Position numbers and translations under genes: made by a program | Notes under the pieces: generated by a model | Seen by the model: only the letters and a program-made list of their open reading frames with translations | Database searches by the model: none | Told to the model about the DNA's origin: nothing | Shown here: positions 1 through 7,030 of the stretch, piece after piece | Layout: each line of letters starts with the position of its first letter | Position numbering within the stretch: the first letter of the stretch is position 1 | Assembly (NCBI GenBank): GCA_903938815.1 | Contig: CAJAES010000020.1 | Coordinates: 1-32,778, forward strand | DNA from: an uncultured beta proteobacterium | GTDB lineage: Bacteria > Pseudomonadota > Gammaproteobacteria > Burkholderiales > Burkholderiaceae_C | DNA length: 32,778 nt | Direction: 5' to 3'

Positions 1-20
1 GCAGGCGCCAGCTGTGGCGG

Positions 21-171
21 TCAGCCCTGCGGGCTGACTACCCTGCGCTGCTCGCCTCGAGGGGGCGCCGCAAAACTCGCTACGCGGGCTGCGCCCGCTG
101 CGCTCGGACAGCTGCGGCGAGCTAGTTCACGAAGCGCGCTGCGCGCGCCCCCCTCGAGGCTGCGCTGCTCG
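21..171. repeat. REP-like structured intergenic element
   Basis: This GC-rich, non-coding stretch lies downstream of cysA. It contains three perfect short hairpins, all with a TGC loop on the plus strand: TCAGCCC/GGGCTGA at 21-37, GCGGGC/GCCCGC at 84-98 and GCGCGC/GCGCGC at 134-148. A longer inverted repeat, with arms at 54-68 and 145-160 that differ by one G/C, encloses the last two. The 12-mer CTGCGCTGCTCG occurs directly repeated at 43-54 and 160-171. On the minus strand the first hairpin is preceded by GTAG, as in classical REP sequences. The rest of the gap (172-325) shows only a weak hairpin at 232-246 without a T-run, so no convincing terminator for cysA is visible. That this is a dispersed family is inference. 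Confidence 0.5.
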
Positions 172-325
172 GCGCCCCACATGGCGCCCGCCCCGCGCAC
201 CGCCTGCCGCTCAAGGCTGCGTTGTGGCGTTCGGGCCGAAAGCCCGCCTTGCTGGTTGCAAGGGGATGTGCGCGCGCGGATGGGACAAACATCCGTAAAG
301 GGCCTGGACCGGCCTCTACCCACCC

Positions 326-1318
326 TCAGACGCCGCGCCCCGGAAATCGAGTCACGCGCTGCGGCTTCAGGTGCAGCGTGTGGCCAGGCAGCAGGCCGAT
401 GCGCTGCCGCAAGGCCGCCGCTTCCGCGCGTGGCAGCTCCACGTCGATGAAGCCGCTGCCGTCCGCGCGCCGGCATTCGAGCCGTGTGTAGGCGCCGACC
501 GTGAGCGTCTGCCCCAGAGTGACCGCCTCGGTGCCTTCGCCCGCCTCGGTTTGCACGGCCAGGTCGCGCGGGCGCACGAAGCCGTCGCCCCAGCGCGCCA
601 CGTCCGACAGGAACTGCAGCACGAACGGCGTCGCTGGCGTGTCGTAGAGCTCGTCGGGCGTGCCCTGCTGCTCGATGCGGCCCTGGTTCATCACGACCAC
701 GCGGTCAGCCACCTCCATCGCCTCTTCCTGGTCGTGCGTGACGAAGACGCTGGTCAGGTGAACCTCGTCGTGCAGGCGGCGCAGCCAGCGGCGCAACTCC
801 TTGCGCACCTTGGCGTCGAGTGCACCGAAGGGTTCGTCGAGCAGCAGCACCTTGGGCTCGACGGCCAGTGCCCGTGCGAGCGCGATGCGCTGGCGCTGGC
901 CACCGGAGAGCTGGTGCGGGAAGCGCCCGCCCACGCTGTCCAGCTGCACCAGCTGCAGCAGTTCGGTCACCTTGCGCCGGATCTCGGCGTCGCTCGGGCG
1001 TGATTCCTTCGGGCGCACGCGCAGGCCGAAGGCCACGTTCTCGAAGATCGTCATGTGGCCGAACAGCGCGTAGTGCTGGAACACGAAGCCCACCTGGCGG
1101 TCGCGCACATCGGTGTGGGTGGTCTCCTCACCATGGAACAGCACGCTGCCGGCATCCGGCACTTCCAGCCCCGCGATGATGCGCAGCAGGGTCGTCTTGC
1201 CCGAGCCCGATGGGCCGAGCAGCGCGACCAGCTCGCCGGAGGCGATGTCCAGGTTCAGGTGATCGCACACCACCACCGCGCCGAATTTCTTGGCGAGCCC
1301 TCGGACTTCAATGCTCAT
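326..1318 (-). CDS. cysA: Sulfate/thiosulfate ABC importer, ATP-binding subunit CysA
   Basis: This is the ATPase that drives import of sulfate or thiosulfate through the CysT-CysW channel on the cytoplasmic side of the inner membrane. The 330-residue protein has the Walker A motif GPSGSGKTT at residues 35-43, the Q-loop near VFQH (79-82), the signature LSGGQ at 137-141, Walker B VLLLDEP at 157-163 and the switch His at 195. The C-terminal part is a TOBE-like regulatory domain, as in other CysA proteins, and the total length is slightly short of the usual 340-365. Its ATG lies inside the end of cysW (11-bp overlap), which indicates translational coupling. It is the last gene of the sbp-cysT-cysW-cysA operon. 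Assignment rests on both the protein and its operon. Confidence 0.96.
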   Translation of the reverse strand: MSIEVRGLAKKFGAVVVCDHLNLDIASGELVALLGPSGSGKTTLLRIIAGLEVPDAGSVLFHGEETTHTDVRDRQVGFVFQHYALFGHMTIFENVAFGLRVRPKESRPSDAEIRRKVTELLQLVQLDSVGGRFPHQLSGGQRQRIALARALAVEPKVLLLDEPFGALDAKVRKELRRWLRRLHDEVHLTSVFVTHDQEEAMEVADRVVVMNQGRIEQQGTPDELYDTPATPFVLQFLSDVARWGDGFVRPRDLAVQTEAGEGTEAVTLGQTLTVGAYTRLECRRADGSGFIDVELPRAEAAALRQRIGLLPGHTLHLKPQRVTRFPGRGV

Positions 1319-2153
1319 GGTTGGGCCTCATCTCCGCTTTCACGCGTTGTTCGACGATGTACTTCAGCACCAGGGTCACCAGCGCCAGCAGCGCCAGCAG
1401 CGAGGCCACCGCGAAGGCGGCTGCGAACTGGTATTCGTTGTAGAGGATCTCGATGTGCAGCGGCATCGTGTTGGTCTGGCCGCGGATGTGGCCGCTGACC
1501 ACGCTCACGGCGCCGAACTCGCCCATCGCCCGCGCATTGCACAGGATCACGCCGTAGAGCAGCGCCCACTTCACGTTGGGCAGCGTCACGCGGCGGAAGA
1601 TCTGCCAGCCGTTGGCGCCCAGCACGCGCGCGGCTTCTTCCTGCTCCACGCCCTGCGCCTGCATCAGCGGGATCAGTTCTCGCGCGACGAACGGGAATGT
1701 CACGAAGACCGTCGCCAGCACGATGCCGGGAACGGCGAACACCACCTTCAGGTCGTGGTCGCGTAGCCATTCGCCGAACCAGCCCTGCAGCCCGAAGACC
1801 AGCACGTAGATCAGGCCGGCGATCACGGGGCTGACGGAGAAGGGCAGGTCGATCAGCGTCAGCAGCGCGTTCTTGCCGCGGAAGTCGAACTTCGCGATGG
1901 CCCAGGCCGCTGAAATGCCGAACACCAGGTTCAGCGGCACCGCGATGCCGGCGGCCAGCAGCGTCAGCTTAACCGCGGAGAGGGCGTCGTCCTCCACCAG
2001 CGCTGCGAGGTACACGTCGATGCCCTTGCGGAAGGCCTCGAAGAACACCGTGGCCAGCGGCACGAAGAGGAACAGCGTCATGAAGGCCAGCGCAATGCCG
2101 ATCAGCAGGCGCCGCACCCAGGGCGGCTCGTGGGTGGCGGTGGCCGTGCTCAT
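1308..2153 (-). CDS. cysW: Sulfate ABC importer permease CysW
   Basis: This is one of the two inner-membrane permeases of the sulfate/thiosulfate importer. The start is the ATG at 2153, which overlaps the cysT stop as ATGA; the reading frame is open far upstream but that part is only the antisense-like shadow of cysT. The 281-residue protein begins [11 protein letters not shown], then has about six hydrophobic segments. It carries the ABC-permease EAA loop ([18 protein letters not shown]), which docks on CysA. The phrase [15 protein letters not shown] near the first periplasmic loop is typical of CysW and separates it from CysT. The C-terminus runs into cysA by 11 bp. Length and order match the family. 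Confidence 0.95.
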   Translation of the reverse strand: MSTATATHEPPWVRRLLIGIALAFMTLFLFVPLATVFFEAFRKGIDVYLAALVEDDALSAVKLTLLAAGIAVPLNLVFGISAAWAIAKFDFRGKNALLTLIDLPFSVSPVIAGLIYVLVFGLQGWFGEWLRDHDLKVVFAVPGIVLATVFVTFPFVARELIPLMQAQGVEQEEAARVLGANGWQIFRRVTLPNVKWALLYGVILCNARAMGEFGAVSVVSGHIRGQTNTMPLHIEILYNEYQFAAAFAVASLLALLALVTLVLKYIVEQRVKAEMRPNHEH

Positions 2154-2986
2154 ATGCCCCCCTGGCGCTTGCGCGCCCAGGCCTGAAGGCTGTTGATGAC
2201 GAGCAGCAGCACGAAGGCCGCGACCAGCATCACGACCGAGATGGCGGTCGCGCCAGCGTAGTCGTACTGTTCGAGCTTGGTGATGATCAGCAGCGGCGTG
2301 ATCTCGCTGACCATGGGCATGTTGCCGGCGATGAAGATGACGGAGCCGTACTCGCCCAGCGCGCGTGCGAATGCCAGGGCGAAGCCCGTGAGCAGCGCCG
2401 GCATCACGATGGGCAGGATCACGTGGCGGAAGGTCTGCCAGCGCGATGCACCCAGCGTGGCGGCGGCCTCCTCGAGTTCGCGGTTCACGTCCTCCAGCAC
2501 CGGCTGAACGGTGCGCACCACGAAGGGCAGGCCGATGAACACCAGGGCCACGAACACCCCGATGGGCGTGAAGCTGACCTTGAAGGGCAGGAACTGGCCG
2601 ATCCAGCCGTTCTGCGCATACAGCGCCGTCAGCGCGATGCCGGCCACGGCCGTGGGCAGCGCGAAGGGCAGGTCCACCAGCGCGTCGACGACACGCTTGA
2701 ACGGGAAGTTGTAGCGCACCAGCACCCACGCCACGACGAGCCCGAACACGGCATTCAGCGAGGCGGCCGCCAGCGACGCGCCGAAGGTCAGCCGGTACGA
2801 CGCCAGCACGCGCGGCGTGGCCACGGCGTCGAGGAACTGCGCCCAGGTGAGCGTGAAGGTCTTGAGGAAGGCGGCCGACAGCGGGATGAGCACCAGCAGG
2901 CTCACGTACAGCAGCGCGAAGCCGAGTGCGAGATCGAAGCCGGGAAGCACGCTGTGGCGCTTGAGCAGCGCACGCGAGAGCAGCAT
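2150..2986 (-). CDS. cysT: Sulfate ABC importer permease CysT (CysU)
   Basis: This is the partner permease of CysW in the inner-membrane channel of the sulfate/thiosulfate importer. It has 278 residues and multiple membrane-spanning segments. The N-terminus is [21 protein letters not shown], as in CysT proteins, and the EAA loop reads [21 protein letters not shown]. The ATG at 2986 starts one base after the sbp stop codon (TGA-C-ATG), and the stop overlaps the cysW start in an ATGA, so sbp, cysT, cysW and cysA are almost certainly one mRNA with coupled translation. No oddities are seen. Confidence 0.95.
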   Translation of the reverse strand: MLLSRALLKRHSVLPGFDLALGFALLYVSLLVLIPLSAAFLKTFTLTWAQFLDAVATPRVLASYRLTFGASLAAASLNAVFGLVVAWVLVRYNFPFKRVVDALVDLPFALPTAVAGIALTALYAQNGWIGQFLPFKVSFTPIGVFVALVFIGLPFVVRTVQPVLEDVNRELEEAAATLGASRWQTFRHVILPIVMPALLTGFALAFARALGEYGSVIFIAGNMPMVSEITPLLIITKLEQYDYAGATAISVVMLVAAFVLLLVINSLQAWARKRQGGI

Positions 2987-2987
2987 G

Positions 2988-3986
2988 TCAGCGCTTCGTA
3001 TAGATCTGGTCGAAGCTGCCGCCGTCGTCGAAGTGCGTCTTCTGTGCCTTGGCCCAGCCGCCGAACACCGCGTCGATGGTGAACAGATTCACCTTCGGGA
3101 AGGTCTTCGCGTACTTCGCCGCCGCAGCCGGGTCGATCGGGCGGTAGTAGTTCTGGCCGGCGATGTCCTGGCCCTCGGGCGAGTACAGGTACTGCAGGTA
3201 GGCCGTGGCCACTTCACGCGTGCCGCGCTTGTCGGCCACCTTGTCCACCAGCGTCACCGGCGGCTCCGCGAGGATGCTGACCGAGGGCACGATGATCTCG
3301 AACTTGTCCGGGCCCAGTTCCTTCTGCGCGAGGAAGGCCTCGTTCTCCCAGGAGATGAACACGTCGCCGATGCCTCGCTCGACGAAGGTGGTAGTGGAGC
3401 CGCGAGCGCCCGAGTCGAGCACCGGCACGTTGGCGAAGATGGCCCGGACGAAGTCGCGCGCCTTGTCTTCGCTGCCCGTCTTGCGCAGCTGGTAGCCCCA
3501 GGCCGCGAGGTAGTTCCAGCGCGCGCCGCCCGAGGTCTTCGGGTTGGGCGTGATCACCGAGACGCCGGGCTTGGCCAGGTCGTCCCAGTCCTTGATGCCC
3601 TTGGGGTTGCCCTTGCGCACCAGCAGCACGATGGTGCTGGTGTAGGGGCTGCTGTTGTGCGGCAGGCGCTTCTGCCAGTCGGGCGGCAGCAGTCTGGCCT
3701 TTTCGCTGATGGCGTCGATGTCGTAGGCGAGCGCTAGCGTGACGACGTCAGCCTCGAGCCCGTCGATCACCGAGCGCGCCTGGCGCGCCGCCCCGCCGTG
3801 CGACTGCTTGACGGTGACGTTGTCGCCAGTCTTCGCCTTCCAGTGCGCGGCGAAGGCCTTGTTGAAGTCCTGGTAGAGCTCGCGGGTCGGGTCGTAGGAG
3901 ACGTTCAGGAGCGTGATGTCCTTCGCCGATGCGGTGAGGGCGGCGAGCGTCAGAGCGACTGCGAGGAGCGTGGGGAATCGTTTCAT
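2988..3986 (-). CDS. sbp: Periplasmic sulfate-binding protein
   Basis: This periplasmic protein captures sulfate (possibly thiosulfate) and delivers it to CysTWA. The 332-residue protein has a clear signal peptide: KR, a hydrophobic run, then a likely cut after ASA at residue 21. The mature part starts with [17 protein letters not shown] and contains [13 protein letters not shown], both hallmark segments of the Sbp/CysP family that line the oxyanion pocket. It is the first gene of the operon and faces the rhodanese gene across a 124-bp region. AGGA lies about 10 bases before the ATG. Sbp and CysP are hard to separate by eye, so the symbol is a choice within that pair. Confidence 0.92.
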   Translation of the reverse strand: MKRFPTLLAVALTLAALTASAKDITLLNVSYDPTRELYQDFNKAFAAHWKAKTGDNVTVKQSHGGAARQARSVIDGLEADVVTLALAYDIDAISEKARLLPPDWQKRLPHNSSPYTSTIVLLVRKGNPKGIKDWDDLAKPGVSVITPNPKTSGGARWNYLAAWGYQLRKTGSEDKARDFVRAIFANVPVLDSGARGSTTTFVERGIGDVFISWENEAFLAQKELGPDKFEIIVPSVSILAEPPVTLVDKVADKRGTREVATAYLQYLYSPEGQDIAGQNYYRPIDPAAAAKYAKTFPKVNLFTIDAVFGGWAKAQKTHFDDGGSFDQIYTKR

Positions 3987-4010
3987 TCGCTCATCCTAGG
4001 AACGACAGTC

Positions 4011-4040
4011 CGATCGGCCAACGAATCAAATCGCCGATCG
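4011..4040. promoter_or_regulatory. Inverted repeat between sbp and rhodanese genes
   Basis: An 8-bp perfect inverted repeat, CGATCGGC at 4011-4018 and GCCGATCG at 4033-4040, has a 14-bp AT-richer spacer. It sits 25-54 bp before the sbp start in the 124-bp divergent region that must hold promoters for both the cys operon and the rhodanese gene. Position and symmetry suit an operator. The regulator is unknown. CysB is the expected regulator of sulfate uptake, but its sites are too degenerate to recognise here. Confidence 0.4.
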
Positions 4041-4110
4041 ATATCCGGAAATCAAGGATCCGGGCGCGCCAGCCGGCGCCGCGTACGATCGATGCCTGTT
4101 CAATGTCGCT

Positions 4111-5433
4111 GTGCTGCCGGGTGAACTCCGGGCCGCGCTGCATGAAAGCCCGGCCGTGAGCCCCTTGACCCAGACTTCACCGCAGGCCGTGCGCGACGCG
4201 CTGCGGCAGCGCCGCGAGATCGCGCTGATCGACCTGCGCGAGGAAGACGAATTCGCGCTCGGGCATCCGCTCTTTGCCGTGCAGTTGCCGGCACGGCGGT
4301 TGGCTGCGGATGCTCCCTGGCGATTGCCGCGGCGCGACGTGCCGGTGGTGCTGTACGACGACGGCCAGGGCCTGGTCGAGCCCGCGGCGCGCTGGCTTCA
4401 TGGCCAGGGCTGGTCGCAGGTCAGCGCCCTGGCCGGGGGCCTGGAGGGCTGGCGGCACGAGGACGGCGAACTCTTCATCGACGTGAACGTGCCGAGCAAG
4501 GCTTTCGGCGAACTGGTGGAGCACGAGGCCGGCACGCCTTCCCTGCCGGCGTCGGAAGTGAAGAGCCTGCTGGACCGTGGCGCCGATGTCGTGGTGCTCG
4601 ATGCGCGCCGTTTCGACGAGTTCCAGACGATGAGCATCCCGCAGGGCGTCAGCGTGCCCGGCGGTGAACTGCTGCTGCGCGCCCGCAGCCTGGCGCCCGA
4701 CCCGCGCACGCACATCATCGTCAACTGCGCGGGGCGCACGCGCAGCCTCATCGGCGCGCAGACCCTGGTCAATGCCGGGCTCCCGAACCCGGTGCACGCG
4801 CTGCGCAACGGCACCATCGGCTGGCTGCTCGCGGGCTTCACGCTGGCCCACGGCGAGCAGCGCCGCTTCGGCCCCACGCCGCACGCCCAGCGCGCCGAGG
4901 CGCAGTCCCGCGCGCATGCGCTGGCCGGCCGTGCCGGTGCGCTGCGCATCGACGCCGGCACGCTGGCGCATTGGCAGGCAGACGCCACGCGCACGCTGTA
5001 CCGCTGGGATGTGCGCACGCCCGAGGAATATGCGGCCGGCCATCGGCCCGGCTTCGGCAGCGCCCCCGGCGGGCAACTGGTGCAGGAGACCGATGTCTTC
5101 TGTGCCGTGCGCGGCGCGCGCGTCGTGCTCGCCGACGACGACGGCGTGCGCGCGGCCGTCACGGCGCACTGGCTGGCCCAGATGGGCTGGGAGGTGGCCT
5201 GGCTCGACGACACCGACGGCCTGACCGAGACCGGCCTCTGGCAACCCGTGGCCGATGGCCATGAGGCCTGGCCGGGCTCTCGCGCAAGGCGCTATCGCCG
5301 CCCCTACGAAGGCACCGACGCGCCGCCCGAGGCCATGCAGGCCTACCTCGACTGGGAGTTCGGCCTCGTCGCGCAACTCGCGCGCGACGGCACGCACGGC
5401 TTTCGCGTGCTGCGCGCCGCCATCGAAGCCTAG
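4111..5433 (+). CDS. Multi-domain rhodanese-like sulfurtransferase
   Basis: This is a cytoplasmic protein (no signal peptide) with three rhodanese-like folds. Domain 1 spans about residues 20-118 (DLREEDEF, then a loop LYDDGQG), domain 2 about 143-248 and domain 3 about 278-367 (WDVRTPEEYAAGH, then LADDDG). Only domain 2 has a catalytic cysteine, Cys206 in the loop NCAGRTRS. In domains 1 and 3 the loop carries Asp, so they are probably non-catalytic. Active rhodaneses move sulfane sulfur between thiosulfate or persulfide donors and thiols. The start is GTG at 4111; GTG at 4156 (residue 16) is an equal alternative, with a weak purine stretch before it. It diverges from the sulfate importer and converges on soeC, sharing the stop tetranucleotide CTAG. 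Confidence 0.85.
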   Translation: MLPGELRAALHESPAVSPLTQTSPQAVRDALRQRREIALIDLREEDEFALGHPLFAVQLPARRLAADAPWRLPRRDVPVVLYDDGQGLVEPAARWLHGQGWSQVSALAGGLEGWRHEDGELFIDVNVPSKAFGELVEHEAGTPSLPASEVKSLLDRGADVVVLDARRFDEFQTMSIPQGVSVPGGELLLRARSLAPDPRTHIIVNCAGRTRSLIGAQTLVNAGLPNPVHALRNGTIGWLLAGFTLAHGEQRRFGPTPHAQRAEAQSRAHALAGRAGALRIDAGTLAHWQADATRTLYRWDVRTPEEYAAGHRPGFGSAPGGQLVQETDVFCAVRGARVVLADDDGVRAAVTAHWLAQMGWEVAWLDDTDGLTETGLWQPVADGHEAWPGSRARRYRRPYEGTDAPPEAMQAYLDWEFGLVAQLARDGTHGFRVLRAAIEA

Positions 5434-6317
5434 GACGCTGTCTTGTAGTAGATGTTCTGCGGATGCTCGGCTTCCGCGAAGAAGCCCCAGCGCTCCAGCA
5501 GCAGGCCGGCTGCCTGCGATGCCAGCGCCAGCAGCAGCACCAGGCCGGCGCTCGACCAGCTCAGCAGCAACACAGGCACGACGAAGCCCAGCAACAACCC
5601 GCCCAGCGAACGCCTGCTCAGCGCCAGCGGCGTGTGGCCGTGGAAGAACTCATGGGTGTTGAAGGCCCGGCCCGTGAAGCCCATCGAGCGCTGCTCGATG
5701 CGCGGGTGGCGGATGCCGATGGCTGTCTGTGGCGTGGAGCGCGGCACGATGCGCGCATTGCGCCAGCGCGTGGCCGCGCGCGCCGCCAGCGCCACCAGCG
5801 TGAACAGCAGCGCGTGCTGCGCGAAGAAGTTCACGAGCGAGGGCGAGAACACGGAAGCCAGAAGCGCCGCCAGCAAGGCGCCCGGCGCGATGCCCTGCAG
5901 CACGAAGTTGACGGCCGTCCAGGGCGTGGCCCAGGCCTGCAGGAAAGGCAGCGCCATGTAGATCATCGCGGTGCAGGCGTACAGCGCCAGCGCCAGCAGC
6001 ACCACCGCCAGGCCGGCGGCGGGCCACAACGCCCAGGCCGCGACCGAGGCGATGAACATCGGCAGCACGATGACCTCGCGCGAGAGCCACGAGGTGCGCC
6101 ACATCGCGGCCGCGCGCCAGGCGCGCTCCGGTCGGCCGAGGTGGAAGAACGAGGCCGCGAGGCCCCCTAGCGAGAGTGCGATCACCAGCGCCGCGCCGGG
6201 CAGGCGCAGCGCTGCGGCCTGGTGGAACATCGCAGCGCTGCCCACCAGCGCCAGGGCCAGGCCCTGCGCGCTGCCGGCCAGCACCGTGAACGAGACGACG
6301 GACCAGGCGGGCCTCAT
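5430..6317 (-). CDS. soeC: SoeC/DmsC-type membrane anchor of molybdoenzyme
   Basis: This is the integral membrane subunit that would pass electrons between the iron-sulfur subunit and the quinone pool. The 295-residue protein is strongly hydrophobic, with about eight predicted membrane segments. It contains FFHLGRPERAWRAAAMWRTSWLSREV, the hallmark stretch of the DmsC anchor family. The ATG overlaps the soeB stop (ATGA), so translation is coupled. The stop TAG lies in CTAG at 5430-5433, and the converging rhodanese gene uses the same four bases for its own TAG. Whether the complex is SoeABC (sulfite oxidation) or another DmsABC-like enzyme is inferred from the whole cluster; the anchor alone does not decide it. 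Confidence 0.75.
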   Translation of the reverse strand: MRPAWSVVSFTVLAGSAQGLALALVGSAAMFHQAAALRLPGAALVIALSLGGLAASFFHLGRPERAWRAAAMWRTSWLSREVIVLPMFIASVAAWALWPAAGLAVVLLALALYACTAMIYMALPFLQAWATPWTAVNFVLQGIAPGALLAALLASVFSPSLVNFFAQHALLFTLVALAARAATRWRNARIVPRSTPQTAIGIRHPRIEQRSMGFTGRAFNTHEFFHGHTPLALSRRSLGGLLLGFVVPVLLLSWSSAGLVLLLALASQAAGLLLERWGFFAEAEHPQNIYYKTAS

Positions 6318-7030
6318 GTGGTGTGGTCCTCACGGCCGGGGCCGTTGTCGAATTCGGCGTCGATCTGCAGCGGGCTGTCGGCGCGCTCCAGGTCTTCCGG
6401 GCGCAGCGTGGCGCCGGTGCGGCGGCGCGGCAGGTAGTGGTTGGCGGGGCGCGTGTTCCATTCCGGCATCAGCGCGTAGCCGCCGCGCTCACGGATGGCC
6501 ACGGACACCACCGAATCGGCGTCGTGCACGTCGCCGAAGAGCCGGGCGTTCGTCGGGCACGCCAGCACGCAGGCGGGCTTGCGCTCGGCCTCCGGCAGGG
6601 TCTTGTCGGTGACGCGGTCCACGCACAGCGTGCACTTCGTCATCACCTGCCGCTCCTCGTCGAGCTCGCGTGCGCCGTAGGGGCAGGCCCACGCGCAGTA
6701 CTTGCAGCCGATGCACTTGTCGTAGTCCACCAGCACGATGCCGTCCTCGGGGCGCTTGTAGCTCGCGCCGGTGGGGCAGACGGGCACGCAGGGCGGGTCC
6801 TCGCAGTGCAGGCAGCTCTTCGGGAAGTGCACCGTCTGCGTCTCGGGGTACTCGCCCACCTCGAAGCTCAGCACGCGGTTGAAGAAGGTGCCCCCCGGCG
6901 TGGTGCCGTAGGGGTCCTGGTCGGTCAGCGGCCCGGCGCTGCCGGAGGTGTTCCACTGCTTGCAGCTCGTCACGCAGGCATGGCAGCCCACGCAGACGTT
7001 CAGGTCGATCACCAGCGCCAGTTGGGTCAT
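6314..7030 (-). CDS. soeB: SoeB/DmsB-type four-cluster ferredoxin subunit
   Basis: This is the electron-transfer subunit between the molybdoprotein and the membrane anchor. The 238-residue protein has sixteen cysteines in four [4Fe-4S] groups: C13/16/19/23, C73/76/81/85, C106/109/112/116 and C133/136/154/158. This is the DmsB/PsrB/SoeB layout. I placed the start at the ATG at 7030, which overlaps the soeA stop (ATGA) and gives the normal N-terminus MTQLALVIDLNVCVGCHAC. An in-frame ATG 30 bases upstream lies inside soeA and would add ten unrelated residues. No signal peptide is present, so the subunit should face the cytoplasm with soeA. Confidence 0.82.
   Translation of the reverse strand: MTQLALVIDLNVCVGCHACVTSCKQWNTSGSAGPLTDQDPYGTTPGGTFFNRVLSFEVGEYPETQTVHFPKSCLHCEDPPCVPVCPTGASYKRPEDGIVLVDYDKCIGCKYCAWACPYGARELDEERQVMTKCTLCVDRVTDKTLPEAERKPACVLACPTNARLFGDVHDADSVVSVAIRERGGYALMPEWNTRPANHYLPRRRTGATLRPEDLERADSPLQIDAEFDNGPGREDHTT

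Noticed and set aside
232..246. Rho-independent terminator after cysA
   Set aside because: The stem is only five base pairs and no T-run follows on the minus strand.
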